Source of the DNA: Plantago ovata
Lineage: Eukaryota; Streptophyta; Magnoliopsida; Lamiales; Plantaginaceae
Assembly: GCA_028274465.1 (NCBI GenBank)
Contig: CM051455.1
Span: 105,026,942-105,090,941, forward strand
Length of the DNA: 64,000 nt
Direction of reading: 5' to 3'
The position numbers and the translations under genes are program-made. The notes beneath the pieces are model-generated. The model made no database searches and had not been told where the DNA came from. It saw only the letters and a list, made by a program, of their open reading frames with translations. Shown here one piece after another: positions 46,075-59,112 of the stretch (its first letter is position 1; each line of letters opens with the position of its first letter).

Positions 46075-47310
46075 GAAAAGTTCCAAACTCATCTTGCGGA
46101 AATGGATTAGGAGGAGCAGTAGCTGGAGTTGCCTCAGTTCCATTCAATATATGTTGATTTTTATCAAGGGGGTACAAACTGTTTTTAATGGCTACTTAAT
46201 CAGAAAGTAGTGAAATCAGATAACTAGTAAATACACAATTTACTATTAATGGGTTATCATGAAATTCTCAGAGGGTTCGGTTAATTAGGAACACGCAATG
46301 GAAGTCTATCACGGCAGACGCAGATATGGAATGTTAATGTGCACCGGACAAACATGCAAGTGTAATGCAAATGTCAACTAAAGAATAAAGAAACTAAACA
46401 ACAAAGAAACTAAAGACTAAAGAAACTACCATTTAGCGCAGAACAAACATCAGTACAACGAAATCCCAATTTTTGGGTGTAAATACCTCAACAGTGAATA
46501 CCCAACAGTAGTTTATGAACACAATACGATAGCAAACAGTAAAATTAAGTTAGCCAAGTGATTATTTCATGAAAAATTGAGGTCAGAGTAACCTGAGTTT
46601 GCGATGAAATCGAAACCGGACGACCTCTTCGCGCAATTGCAACCCGTACAACAAGATTGTATAAACCCTACCATGAAAAGAGACAGGTGGAAAAAATGTA
46701 ACCAATGTTGAAAGAATAACAGTTGGGGCATAAAATCGGAGAAGAATACATCAAAGATCGGAGATGAACAAGAATTAACTTACCGATGAGCTTCCTAGGG
46801 TTTTGGGATTGGGACTTTTTCTGAAGGGATCGACATTGAACGAACTGAGAGGAAAAAAGCTAAGTGCGTAGTATTTATGCAATCGACGAAGGCTAAAGTT
46901 GGAATTATGGGGTTGAAACAGTGCCGGCACATGGTGGTTCTGTTCATCGGGGACCACGGATAAGCGATGGATAACGGTGATTATCCAGCCGATAGGAGGG
47001 AGAAAGGAGAAGACGGAGAAAATTATCTATTTGGACACGTCACTGGCATCAGCCAATCAGAGGCCTGCCCGCAGCTATTATCCGGGCAGCGGATAAATTA
47101 TCTCGCTTCATTATCTTTTTTCTCTCCGCAAACCAAACCAACAAACCGTATATAGAAACAGGCTTTTATCTCCGTTATCCCCCGTACCAAACAGCACCCT
47201 AGAGTTCTATCCGTTTCATCTTCCTCTTTACCTTCGCTTCTTCAATCTATCATTTGGTTACTTTCTTAATTCGCATATTAGGTCCTTATTTCTATGTTAT
47301 TCTGTCTTAG
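46075..47310. other. Upstream of Harbinger transposase, with a candidate element end
   Basis: Contains CCCGTACCAAACAGCACCC at about 47181-47199, which on the minus strand reads GGGTGCTGTTTGGTACGGG, like PIF/Harbinger termini. No matching left terminus was found in the window, so the element boundary is open. No gene seen. Confidence 0.45.
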
Positions 47311-47398
47311 TCCTAATTAGCTTGAAAGGTTTATAAAGCCTATTGTACTTCATTTCCTAATTAGCTTGAAAGGTTTATAAAGCCTATTGTACTTCATT
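47311..47398. repeat. 44-bp tandem duplication
   Basis: TCCTAATTAGCTTGAAAGG... occurs twice, starting at 47311 and 47355, practically identical. It abuts the left target duplication of MULE-B. Confidence 0.85.
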
Positions 47399-47405
47399 TT
47401 TGGAT

Positions 47406-48477
47406 GGGCAATATACATCTACACCCCCTCTCAGTTTGTTTTATTACAAATCTATCCCTCCTAGTATAACAATTACATGTAACCCCCTGTTACACAAAAA
47501 TAATTACATCTAACCCCACGAATTTGACTTTTGGCGAATTAAGAGATGGAAGTTATAATTTTACCCTCACCGGAATCTCAGATTTTGTGAGGATCCAAAC
47601 ACCTTAAGTTTTCATTATTTACACATTTGCCTGTAAAATATTTTATTTTACAAAATTAACTCTAAAGTATTTCAAATCAACCCATATATATTACATAAAT
47701 TTCAAAATTAACAAATATATTATTATAGAAGAAGCCTCAATCAAATTTTTATTTCAAAACAACCACAAAATAAAAATAAAAGAATAATTAAAAAAACCAA
47801 ATCTGGTATGGATCTGTTGCAAGAAATGGATGGAAATGGAGTAAGGATCTGGCCCCTACTTGGGAGAGAAATTCGGGCCCTATTCTTTCTAGTAATATAC
47901 TTTTCTTCTTTTTCGTTCATCTTCATTCTCGGACAGTCAAACTCTGGTCGAATTTTATTTATAATGTGATGAAATGTTGTTCTCAGATGATAGAGGAGTC
48001 CAAGACGAATTCAACGCCGTAAGAATCGTTCAATTTGGTTGAAAAACGAAGTCCCATGAAGCTTTCGAATACCTTGAAGTCGTTAATGGCGGATCTGCAA
48101 ACAGGCGATGGTTCATGGCATGTTGGTATGCGTTTCGAAGAGGACATCTCCACGAATCCAACAGTGCAAGAATCACTCGATTTCGTCGAGAAACAAAGCA
48201 ACGACGAGCTTCCAAAGTTCAGACAGATAAGAAAAAAATAAGAAGATGAATAAAGAAAAAAAATAGGAAAAGATAAAAGAAAAGGAATAGTAAAAATGAT
48301 TTAAAAAAAAAGTAATAAATCCCTATTTTGTCACTAAGGCCTTGTTTCGCCGGAGTTTTTTGAAAAGTGAATATTGATGAGGTCAAAAATTTTCCGGACA
48401 ATGGTGCTATATGTAATTGAACTGAGGATAAAAGTGTAATTGAGGTCCGTAACAAGGGGGCTAGATGTAATTTTCCC
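47406..48477. mobile_element. MULE-B: non-autonomous Mutator-like element
   Basis: Left end GGGCAATATACATCTACACC, right end on the opposite strand GGGAAAATTACATCTAGCCC. A 9-bp target duplication, TTTTTGGAT (47397-47405) and TTTTTGGAA (48478-48486), has one mismatch. It shares terminal words with MULE-A (ATTACATCTAACCCCACGA, TTTGACTTTTGGCGAATTAAG). The interior lacks a transposase and the palindromic array. A short frame at 48035-48241 is not recognised. Confidence 0.8.
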
Positions 48478-48486
48478 TTTTTGGAA

Positions 48487-50117
48487 TTAAGCAATGAAAA
48501 AATTATATTTTCCTTTCCAAAATTCTTATGTATCCTCCCCCCATGTCTTCTAAATCTTCCTCCATTTCTTCTAAAATTTCCCCCCTTTTTTTTATCAATT
48601 TCTAAATGGATAGCTTAACGGTTCAAAAACCATTGTCATATTATCTTCAGGGACGTAACACAATCTCGAACCCTTTCCCTTAGAACCCAATGAAGCTTAA
48701 TTTCCTCTCTATTGAACTCTATCTAATCTCTCTTCTCTCTATATTGGGATTCTTCACCCATCTCACTAGAAAACGGAACATCTGTCAATTCGTGGAACTA
48801 ACCTGGCGTTTGCACTAGATAAATTTGTGAAATTGGAGGAAAAGATTGAGTTTCGAAGGAGAGCTACAAAAGGCAATTGTTGTTAATTGTTATTCCCCAA
48901 TCTCCAACTCCAATTATGACGATGTTCAATTTCAATTAGTTACGATGAATTATGCTCTTTTTCTTTTTCTGTATGTTGTTTATTTCATGTACCAATAAAT
49001 GTGATTGTTGATTTAGAACTCGAGAGTTTGTAAATGATTTGGTCATGGAGGGACATTTCGAAATGGAGCCTCTAGTTTGGTTTTGGATTGCTCTATTTCC
49101 GGACCTCTTGTGTTACCAGAGATGTTAGCTTTATGTATGATTTAGCACTTGTTCCATTTCTTACTATGTTTGAATAGGACTCATTGTTTGAATTGAATAG
49201 GACTGGCCTATATGTTTCTGGTGGAACTGCTTAATTGACTTCAACAACTCTAGGCCTCTTATGCTCGCATTTGTATGTTCACATGATTAGCTAAATCAAT
49301 TGATTATGATGATTTTTTATGTTTTCATTTTAGTGTCCTGAACTTAAACATAAACATGTCTTCTTTAATTTTTGGCCAGAGAATTAATGACATTATGACA
49401 AGCATAACTGCATTATAAGTTTGATTATAATGATGATGCCTTAAGATGTGATTCCTCAACAATATTATCTCTGACTCCAGAAAACTTAACTTTGTAGACT
49501 CTGGAGTTTCAAATTGTAGTAGCAGAAGTAGGACCATTCTAGGGTTGGAGGAAACATGCCCAATACAATTCAATTCATCTAATTGTTGCCATGCGGTGCA
49601 TATTTTATACCTTGTACAAATGTGATGATGAGTTGACAACAATATATTGTCAACTTCTTTAAACTATAGAGCGTTTTACCGTGATCATAGACAAGTTTAC
49701 CTCTTTATGGAGCATGCCTAAGTGGGAATTACTGAATTAGTTGGCATATCTTAGCATATCTCTAGCTCATAGAGCACCAATTATATCCAGTTTATACTTT
49801 TCTTCATTTTACTTCACCAGGTGGGGACTATTCTATTACCAGGTACATTGATGCTCTTAAACACCTTACATATCTAAAAGAAGGTTTGTTTGCATTCCCT
49901 TGTCTTCCAATTTGTATTATGGAAGCCTTCTTTTCTCGCATTACATGTGAAAGTTGCAATGAACATTGGCTAATCGAATTGTTTGTATCTTGTTTGGAAA
50001 TGTGTTATTCTAAGGAGGCATTGGCTTAGGATACTAGGATTTGAAAAAAAATGTTTCTTCTGTGTGCTGGGGTTGTCAGCAACGATTTGGTCAATATTAA
50101 ATGCCATCTACATTCTT
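48487..50117. other. Intergenic, nothing recognised
   Basis: About 1.6 kb, AT-rich. Texture suggests old decayed sequence. No terminal repeats or domains found. Confidence 0.4.
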
Positions 50118-53004
50118 TTTTTTTTGGAATCAAAGTTGATTACTTATTCCAAAAACAATCCTTACAAACGTCGATCCCCAGATCCAGAGGGCTATATCAT
50201 AGCACTTTTCACAACTTACATATGAAAAGCCTTCAAACTCTACTTTACATCAAATACTATAACAATATGTAAGAAGCTTGGCATGCCCAATACAACGAAT
50301 CGTGACAACATTCTTAATCTCATCTATCAGGTGCATATGGAAAGGTAAATGTTGGTAGAGCTTCATATTCCTTGCTTCCACACATGATACACCGCTTTTG
50401 TGAATGTTAACTTTAATAGCATGGCCTTCATTGATCTTCCTTTTGCCATGCCTAATAGCATGGCCTTCATTGATCTTCCTTTTGTCATGCCTTGAATCCA
50501 ATCCAGTTCCATACTGAATTCCAGGGGTGTTTGTTGGGTTTTCATCCAAGCAAGCAGTCCAACCCATATCCGTTTCGTCATACTGCAGTAAAAAAACAGA
50601 TGAGCAACACTTTCTTGATGTGAGCCGCATAACACACAGGAGTTGTCCATCGTCAAATTCATTCTCTGCAGCCTACCGCGAGTATACAATCGATTTTTAC
50701 AACACATCCAGAGCGTAAATTGTGTTCGTGGTCTAGCTCTGTTGCGGTAGAAAATCGTTATGCGTGGAACCACAGGCTTAACACCTCATAACTCAACATA
50801 TATCGCAGGTGTTACAAACTGTCCTGTGCGCTGGGCAGTCTGCCAAGCATCCAATCCTATCACCCTATCTCTGACTCCAACAACTTTTTGCAACAACCAA
50901 GATCAACCAGTTCCAGGGACAAATTGATCAACAAATGTATCTTTCAAATGATAATTATGAATCCAACAAACCCATAATTTATCTGATTTCATACTAATAT
51001 GCCACATTAACTTTCCAATTGTTGCAACATTCCATTCCTTCAGAGAAATTATATTTTGTCCACCTTGTGATTTTGGATCACATATATCATTCCAAGCCAT
51101 AGGTGCTTTTCTAGTGACTTCCACCGTTCCACTCCATAAAAAGGTACGACAAAGTCTTTCAATCCTTTTCGAAACCATCTTTGGTAAAGGAAAGAGTTGC
51201 ATCCAATAGTTAGCTGTAGAAAACACAACACTTTTAATAAGTTGTATCCTCCCAGCATATATAACTAAGAGGTCGTGCCGTCCAATGTGAAATTCTGCTT
51301 GTAATCTTATCAATCAACTCTTGGTACTGATTGACAGAAAGCTTCTTGTTGTTGAGTGGAACCCACAAATATTTGAAAGGTAAAGAACCTTTCACAAAAC
51401 TAGTCTCCAACAATATCTGTTCTTGTTGCTCTATTGATACCCCGCCAAAGTAAACCTTACTCTTACCGATATTTGCCACTAAACCAGTAGAGAGCGAAGA
51501 AAGCTTGAACTTAGCCATTAGTAGTTGAACAAAAACAAGATCTCCTCTTTCAAACATCATAAGATCATAAGCAAAACAGATATTTGTAATTTTCTCTCTT
51601 TCACAATTTGGATGCCAATTAAAGTCTGGAACATCTTTAAGGGTATATAATAATTTGTGCAAATATTCCATGACTATAACAAAGAGAAGAGGCGCGATAG
51701 GATCACCTTGCCGCAAACCCCTCTTAGCAACCAAAATATTATATCTGTAAGAAACTGATATAACACATAGAATGATCCAATCAATGAAAAGTCTTGGAAA
51801 GCTCATCTCCTGCAAAAAAAATTCTAATGCACACCACTCAACACTGTCATAAGCTTTCTGCAAATCCATTTGAATAATACATCTAGGTGAAACACCCCTC
51901 CAACTATACCCCTTCACTAACTCTTGGGCAATAAAGATATTATCATGAATGACTTTCCCAGGTACAAAAGCAGACTGACTATCATGTACAACAGAATGAA
52001 TTACCTTTCCAAGTCTGTCAGTAAGAATCTTAGAGATGATCTTGTATATAGTTGTGCAACAAAAAATAGGTCGCATTTCCTTCATGGTTTTGGCCTCCTT
52101 TGTTTTTGGAATAAGAGTCACTGGAGTACAATTTGTAGCTTTGTACAATCTCTTATTGTGAAAGAAATCTTTCACAGCTCTTATAACTTCAACCTTGACG
52201 ATAGGCCAAGTTTCCTTAAAGAACTTTGTGTTGTAACCATCAATGCCCGGGGCTTTGTTGTCACCTATCCCTTGAAGTGCCTTAAAAATATCAGCTTATG
52301 ACACTTCCCTGCATAACCAAGACGTTGCCTGTGCGTCTAATTGTTTCCCTGCCCGTAATGAAGGTAAATCTACTGTAGTAAGACCTGGAGTGCGGCTGCC
52401 AACCATTGCAGTATAAAACTATAAGATTTCCTGCTCCAAATCGGCATACTCAGTCAAAATCCTTCCCTGCGCAGACTCCAATTTATACAGCCCAACCCCT
52501 TGATTCTTTTCCTTAACCAGAGAGTGAAAATAAGATTTATTCTGATCGCCCAATCTCAGCCAGTCAACTTAAAATTTTTGTTGTTCGATTTCTTCATCCA
52601 AATTCACCATTTAAGCAAATCCTCTGTGTGCTTCTTAACTTCTTCAATATGCAACACATTAAATTTGTCTTGAGCCTGTTTGTGTTGTGCCGCTTCCAAC
52701 AGTCCCCTCGTGGCAATAACCTTCTTATGAACTCCACTTAATCGTCGATTTATCTTTGTGAGCCTATACTTCAGTCCCTTTATTTTTTCCCAAAGCACAT
52801 ACATAGGTTGGCCATGAATATTCACACTCCAACCAGTATTGACTACTTCAGTAAAATCTTGCACCTTAACAGAGCAATTAAGAAACTTTAACAGAGGTTT
52901 AGCACGGGGTGTTGAATCTGCCAACATCACTTTCAATGGTGCATGATCAGAAACATGCAGCAGAAGAACATCAACTCTATAATCAGGATATTTCATAAAC
53001 CATG
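50118..53004 (-). mobile_element. Decayed plant LINE (non-LTR retrotransposon)
   Basis: Minus-strand pieces of one ORF. The C-terminal end of the endonuclease is near 52900-53004 (VDVLLLHVSDHAPLKV, the SDH motif). The reverse transcriptase is 51234-52175 (MRPIFCCTTIYKIISKIL, SAFVPGKVIHDNI, QMDLQKAYDSVEW, LRQGDPIAPLLF). A connection region is 50903-51313, and a zf-RVT domain is 50363-50773 (SCVLCGSHQESVAHLFFYC). The catalytic FADD box reads FAYD, and stops and frameshifts separate the pieces, so it is dead. The T-run at 50118-50127 marks the poly-A tail. The 5' part is cut off by the E3 LTR at 53005. A 42-bp local duplication lies at about 50416-50500. Confidence 0.85.
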
Positions 53005-54185
53005 TGATGAACGTGTATTTTACACTTTCATTCGAGTCTTTTTTCACCTATTTAGCTATCCTCTATGATAATTTAGCTATATTTTAGTGCATTTTATTAG
53101 AATAGTGTCAACCTTTTCTTTGCATTTTTCAGGTTTTAGGTGAAAAACGTGTTTTTAGGGGAAATTATGTTAAAGAGAACGAAGATTCGGTGTTTCGTGG
53201 TCATCCGTGGTGTATCTAGAAGGTTCCGGATGAGATTTGAGGCCTAGGGGACAAGTTTCAAGGCTTAAAGGTCACTAGAAGGAAAAATCCGAGTCCAAAA
53301 AGGAAAAGAAGACCAAAAACGCGTCTCCACCGACCTGGAGCTCCCAGGCGGTTCGCCGGGCACGCCAGGCGGTTCGCCTGGGACCAGGGGCGATTCGCCC
53401 CCAGTCTCCGAACTCCTATATATAGTTGCACCTGTTTCTACGTTTTTCACACCTTTTCACATTAGTTTTAGAGACGAATTCTCCTGAGCCTGTTCTGGAA
53501 ATTCTTAGCATAGGAGACTCTTTTTCTTATCAATTTGGAGGATTAAGCATAGCAATTGGACCTCGTTGTTTATCAATTCTTGCTTGTGAGCTAGCAATTC
53601 TTCGGAGATTGACAACCTTCGTCGGTAACATTGTATCTCACGATTTTTCTATTTATATTTATTTCTTTCAACATGTTTTCATTCAATCTTGCTTTGATTT
53701 CTGTTGATTGCAATCTATCTATGAGTAGCTAAATCTATCGTTGGTGATAGTATGTGATTTCTTAGCTAGGGTTCTTAATTATGCATGATGGTTGTAACGC
53801 GAATCAGACTTGACTTATTGCTTTATTTCTTTGATCTATCTAAGCCCTCTATCTTCGTAGTATTGAATTGAACGGAACACATTGGACAATTCATGATCTT
53901 AGATCTCTATGCAAACGTTCAAGTACTTAATGCATGATTATTAACCTGATGCTTTGAATGACCATACTATCACTAACTTCCATTATTATTGATAAGAAAA
54001 TCTGTGCTAAGTCGTTTGTTGAGTTTATAGTTTAAGTTAAATTAGATAAAGCTAGTTATAGTCCTTAGAGATCGACACTCGAGGTTATTTTACTGCTACA
54101 CTACGGTTTTCGTTGTAGTTGTGAATTGCCTTTGGCTAAAAACAAATTTATTTGATTAATTGAGTCTGACAAATTCGGTTCATCA
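53005..54185 (+). repeat. 5' LTR of E3 (LTR type II)
   Basis: 1,181 bp, TGATGAA...TTCATCA. TATA box 53417-53425, preceded by the GC cassette (about 53336-53404). It is much closer to the E4 LTR than to those of E1 and E2. Confidence 0.88.
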
Positions 54186-54188
54186 AAT

Positions 54189-54203
54189 TGGCGCCGTTGC
54201 CGG
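54189..54203 (+). promoter_or_regulatory. Primer-binding site of E3 (tRNA-Asp)
   Basis: TGGCGCCGTTGCCGG, exactly complementary to the 3' end of tRNA-Asp, 3 nt after the LTR. Confidence 0.9.
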
Positions 54204-54385
54204 AGACTATACTCCTTTTTTCTGTTTAGCTTATTTATATTTTCAGCACTCAATTCCTAGTTTTAGTAGTTTAATTAGTTTTTTTTTCGATTTTTCAGGA
54301 TAATCCCAGAAATTTTCTTGATTTTCGAGACTTCTAACGAGACTAATTTTCAGTTTTAAGTTAATCCTGTTCCAGATTTCCAGGT

Positions 54386-55327
54386 ATGACGACCTTAAAA
54401 GCTCGCTTGACACCTACATTCTCGCAAGTTAAAAAAGGGTCAGCTATATACTTGGAAGAAGAGTTATCAGGGTATGAGGTAACAAGTTCTGTAGTGAGAA
54501 GAATACCAAGGTTCGAAGATGGAGTGGGGATGAATCCGTTAAGTTTCATCAGATCCTATGAGGAAGAAATAGCAAAAGTTCCAGCAAAGGGGTTCACTGA
54601 GGACCAATTGTGCATGAAATTATTTTCTTTCGCTCTCGGATATGAGCCAAGGCTTTGGATATCTAGGTTAGCACGGGGATCACTGAAAACATGGAGCCAA
54701 TTAGTAGAGGAGTTCTTGGCGCGATTTATGCCTTACCATGAGACAATTGCCTTACGAAATAGGATCGAACACTTCAAACAAGGAGAGTATGAGCGGTTTT
54801 GTGATACCTATGAACGTTTTGAGTTGTATAAATGTGAGTGCCCCCATCACCGTTTCGACGACGGGGAGCTGATTTGGTATTTTGTTGGTGGTCTACGTGA
54901 TGATGTTAGGCTTCAAGTGGATGGGATGTGTGGAAGATTAGAAGAATGTACAGTTGAAGAGGAAGAGAAGGTCTTTCAAAGGTACGCCTGTGGTTCCGCA
55001 CAATCTGAGAGGCTAATGTCGAGTCAAGTCACCAATGGGGATTCAAATCGGGGCGAAACTAAAGGCTTATACAAAGAATATTCCGAAGACGAAGATATCA
55101 GTGAGGAGGATAAACTTGCGTTTTACGCAGGGATTAAGGCCATTGAGAATGTTTTTGAGATAGCACACGCAGGGCAAGTTGAAAACAATCTTTGCATCGA
55201 AAAGGTTTTTGAAGCAGTCGAAGTAACTGAGCAACTTATGGAGGAATTTAGCTTGTTGAAGTGTGAAAAGGCAGAGGAGGTTCATCAACTTGAGAAGGAG
55301 AAGATTTTAGACGAAGACGCCCCCTAG
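54386..55327 (+). CDS. Retrotransposon gag, lineage A (E3)
   Basis: 313 residues from MTTLKARLTPTFSQV. The gag domain is at about residues 40-190 (FIRSYEEEIAKVPAKGF, FSFALGYEPRLWISRL, LVEEFLARFMPYHETIAL, CPHHRFDDGELIWYFVGGL), followed by an acidic, likely helical C-terminal part. The frame ends with TAG at 55325-55327, just as the GC-rich palindromic cassette (55318-55443) begins. The same reading frame continues through the cassette as an Arg/Gly/Pro-rich segment, so this stop separates gag from the protease region. Confidence 0.85.
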   Translation: MTTLKARLTPTFSQVKKGSAIYLEEELSGYEVTSSVVRRIPRFEDGVGMNPLSFIRSYEEEIAKVPAKGFTEDQLCMKLFSFALGYEPRLWISRLARGSLKTWSQLVEEFLARFMPYHETIALRNRIEHFKQGEYERFCDTYERFELYKCECPHHRFDDGELIWYFVGGLRDDVRLQVDGMCGRLEECTVEEEEKVFQRYACGSAQSERLMSSQVTNGDSNRGETKGLYKEYSEDEDISEEDKLAFYAGIKAIENVFEIAHAGQVENNLCIEKVFEAVEVTEQLMEEFSLLKCEKAEEVHQLEKEKILDEDAP

Positions 55328-55443
55328 AGGTGGGGGGCGCATCGCCCAGCGTGGGGGGCGAATCGCCCCCCACAGGCAGAACGCTGGGGGCGACTCGGCC
55401 CGCCCCAGGCGAACCGCCCAGGGCCGGGGGCGAATCGACCCCA

Positions 55444-56868
55444 GCTCTCATGTTCCGACACCCGAAGTTGATTCTCTCGATCCTAAACCTCTCCAAACAG
55501 ATTCTACTGAGGAACCTGAGTACGAAGAAGTGAATCTACTACTCCGTGGAGGAAAGATGACCAAAATTCCCAACTTCGTGCGTCCTAAACGTATTGAATC
55601 TTCTTAGACTAACAATGCAGGACCAAGCACAGAACAAGAAGTTGGTGAAAGCTCCAAAGAACCTCAAGAAAAGGATGATGAACCAGGACCTTCTAGAGAA
55701 GATGTGGTTGATGATGAGGTCGAAGGGGGCACTCCTAATCCGGGGGTACTTCACAAATCTTCTAATCCATATGTGCCCCCGAAACCACATGTGCCTTTCC
55801 CAAGTCGGATCAAGCCAGCCAAGAAAGATATTCAAGCGTCACCTCTATTCCAACGCCTCTCAAAAGTTGAAGTTAATGTGCCTCTCTTGGAGTTAATCCA
55901 AAACATTCCGGCTTATACAAAATTCTTTCGTGGGATGAAGAACAACAAAAGGGTTACTTCAGGAAAGCAAGTTAATGAGGTTGAGACGGTGAATTCAATT
56001 GTCGAGTTACTTGTGAAGAAAAGAGATCCTGGAAGTTTCATCATCAACATCGCTTTGGGGAATGGTCAAACCACGAAGGCTATGCTTGACTTGGGGGCTA
56101 GCATTAACTTAATGCCCTATTCAGTGTACAAGGCCTTAGATCTCGGCGAATTGACACCAACTTATATGGTTGTCCAAATGGCGGACCAAAGCGTGAAGAG
56201 GCCGGTTGGGATAATAGAAGATATCCTTGTGAAAGTGGACAAACTGATAATTCCAGCTGATTTTGTGGAAATGAAGTTTGCAGACGAGGGAAAGAGCCAT
56301 ATTCGCGAACATGTGGTACTACTTGGGAGACCATTCATGGCAACTACCAACACATGCCTTGAACTCAAAGGCAAGAAGACCTCTATGGAGGTAATGGGTG
56401 AGAAAATCCAATTGGTAGGTTGCAGTGCGGAGGTAAATAAAAATGGTATGGATGAGTTAAATTTCGTTGATTGCTTTAATTCTATACTTTCTGAATTTCC
56501 TCATCACCGTGATAATATTGAACCTCTTGAGGAGGCACTAACCATGCAAGTTGAGACGTGTTACATGACCGAAGAAGCAAGGGAATTAGTTGAAATGATG
56601 GATAGTACCCTAGAAATTCTCGTAGGAGAAGAAGTGCTTGAACCCTTAGATGAAGAAGAGGAAGAAAGTAAATTTCCTGAAGAGCCTAGCTTAGAATTAA
56701 AGCCTCTCCCTGCACACCTCAAGTATGTCTACCTAGGAGAGAATCAGAAAAAGCTTGTGATAGTCTCCTCACATCTTTCCAGCAATGAAGAAAGTAGGCT
56801 AGTTCAAATTTTGAGAGAAAATTCTGCAGCTATAGGATGGGGGATTAGTGATATCAAGGGAATTAGCT
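55444..56868 (+). pseudogene. E3 protease region and first codons of pol
   Basis: Continues from the cassette with a further stop near 55606, then is open from about 55704. The retropepsin-like domain has the plant Ty3 motif MLDLGASINLMPYSVY, then VVQMADQSVKRPVGIIEDI and VVLLGRPFMATTN. A long acidic linker leads to LVQILRENSAAIGWGISDIKG, the conserved lead-in to the reverse transcriptase. The open frame runs on to 56927, but the last 20 or so residues belong to the foreign segment that begins at about 56869. Confidence 0.8.
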
Positions 56869-58478
56869 GTAACGGTACGGTAATTTTGAAAACAATATTT
56901 AAATCGGAACATCAAACGGTCTTTTAAAAATAACGGTAAGTAAAGGTTTTGGCTCTCAAACGAGCTTACAATTCAAGAGAAATAAATGCGGAAGCTAAAA
57001 GATAATGAAGTTCAATGGAAAATAACAAGTGAAGACAAGTTTCTTCTTATTTGAAAATATCCCCAAACCAAAACTCCCCCACACTCTCGAGTCGCTAGAC
57101 GCCTACTAGAGCTCATTGGAAGTCGAACCTACAAGGAAGTATTTTGAAAAGAGTGGTGAGATAAAGGATCTCAGTGGTGCTCATGCAATATTAATTTCAT
57201 GCAATTTTGTAGAAGATCTTTCAGTTTAAAGACAGAGGCAAATTACAGGCAGTAAATTCAGATAACAATCAGTTCAGTAAACAAGCAAATCAATCGGTTA
57301 AGATGTCAAAAAACAGTAAGTCAGTTGTTTTGAAAACAGTACAGTAACAGTTGGTGCAGCCCACCTTATTGCTCCTACTCCCAATAGCCCTTATCACCCC
57401 GTCTAGAAGGAATTCAATTCTAGCCAGTACAGTGTCCTGCGTACGTTCAGGAAAAGTCCTACGACCCAAATAGACCTCAGCTTCTTCTGCCTCGCGTCTT
57501 AAGGGATTAGACTAGGTGACTCATAAATAAACCTGATAGTCAACAATACCCAAGCCTACCTACTTACCAACCTAATCGACCGGTCAACAGTTAACATTAA
57601 AACAGTGCTCGGAAACCGAGAGAGGTATTAGAAAACAACGGTCAGTTAAGAAGGCAATAGTCAGTTGAAGAGTTAGTAAGACAACCAATAATATCATGTG
57701 ATAGTACAGTGCAATAATCAATTCAGAAAGTTCGGTGAATTAAGACAATCACGCATAGCATTTCCAACGTGCGATTAAACTTATGAAAGTAACATGCGTG
57801 TAGGTATACGTATGAAATAGGAACAACAATAAGCACATTAATATAGTAAGTAATTAACACATAACTTCCTTGTAGTTTTTGAAAACAAACAGTAACACTC
57901 ACCTTAAACAGTGCAAGCGAGAACCACGGTAAGAACAACGAATCACAGGATAACGGACGGATCACCTATATAGAAAATGACTAGTCACTAACTAGAATTT
58001 CAAACGAAAGTCCAAACTGTAAAAACTAAAAGGTCAACAAAAGGATGGAAAAACTAAAAGGTCAACAAAAGGATGGAAAATGTAAGTTTGTAAAAACTAA
58101 AAGGTCAACAAAAGGATGGAAAAACTAAAAGGTCAACAAAAGGTAGGTTTCGAACTCAGGACCTTAAACAGTGCTTCAATAGTTTGTTTGTAATAAACAA
58201 AGTACATCGTCAGCAAATGCTTCAATAGGTTATTTTCTTTTCAGAAAATAAGATACATCATAAGCTTCAGCATTAATAAGTTATTTTCTTTTCAGAAAAT
58301 AAAATACATCATACGCAAAAGAAATAACTTATCTAGCACCTATACTAAGTCTTCAGCAAACGTTCCTCTTTTACAATGTCCTTAAAATTCTAAATTCCTA
58401 TGGACCTTAAGAGTACTAGTTACTGGACTTTCCTTAATTTAGCATGGTTAATTGCTCATCAAAATTACAAGTTTCCTA
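56869..58478. mobile_element. Unclassified 1.6-kb segment between E3 and E4
   Basis: Starts TGTAACGGTACGG at the point where E3 pol breaks off and ends where E4 interior sequence begins. No coding domain. The start with TG and the mid-element position suggest a piece of another LTR element, but no CA end or target duplication was identified. Contains the tandem repeat at 58019-58146 and a near-duplicated TTATTTTCTTTTCAGAAAATA at about 58230 and 58280. Confidence 0.4.
58019..58146. repeat. Short tandem repeat, about 27-bp unit
   Basis: Four copies of AAAACTAAAAGGTCAACAAA with GGATGG between, arranged as two pairs. Confidence 0.85.
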
Positions 58479-59112
58479 ATAAAGTCTAATGAAAGCGTAA
58501 CCCCCTCCCCAAACCTATTCGAAAGAATAGGTTGCAAACAAAGGATCACACAATCTCACACTACCTCCTTCCTAGGCATTTAGCAATCTCAAAGCAAGGT
58601 GAAGACTTGTTGCCTCTTAGGTACATAATTACTCGGGAAAACAACCATAAGATCCTAACATGCATCATCCTATTATAAAGGTCTTCGTGAACCGCAGTAG
58701 AGAAAATACCACTAAGTGATGTCGAGACTACCAAGCTTAACTAAGTGCAAACATAAATGTGACAAGCCAAGCGAGAAAAACCTCAAACAAATTCATAGGG
58801 ATGAAACATATAGTCAAAGGTCATAACTAGTTAATCTACCCAATAAAAAACTTCAAAAAATTTGGCAATAGAGTCCACACAAAAACATGCAAAACTATAC
58901 TAGAATGAATGTAGTGTATGCAACTAAATACTAAGAAAGCGGTAAACGTGCAAATGCAAACAAAAGGTTTCACGAGTTTATCATAAGCAAAACAAGTATA
59001 GAGATAGCCAGCGATAACCCCCCCCCCCCCAAACCTGAACGTCGTCGCTCGTCCCGAACGTCGAAAGTGGATTTAAGGTGAGAGCTAAACTTGTACCTGT
59101 AACCTATAGTAC

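Larger units (their letters stand above)
53005..56868 (+). mobile_element. E3: truncated Athila/Tat-like LTR retrotransposon
   Basis: Plus-strand element with a 5' LTR (53005-54185), tRNA-Asp primer-binding site, gag of lineage A, protease, and the very start of pol (IGWGISDIKGIS), where similarity ends abruptly at about 56866. No 3' LTR of the same family follows on the plus strand. It is inserted in a LINE at 53004/53005. Because pol had begun, its ancestor was probably autonomous, unlike E1 and E2. Confidence 0.85.

Noticed and set aside
46075..47200. Full boundaries of a Harbinger element around the Myb-like and transposase genes
   Set aside because: A terminus-like sequence is present on the right only. 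No inverted partner was found to the left, so no complete element is claimed.
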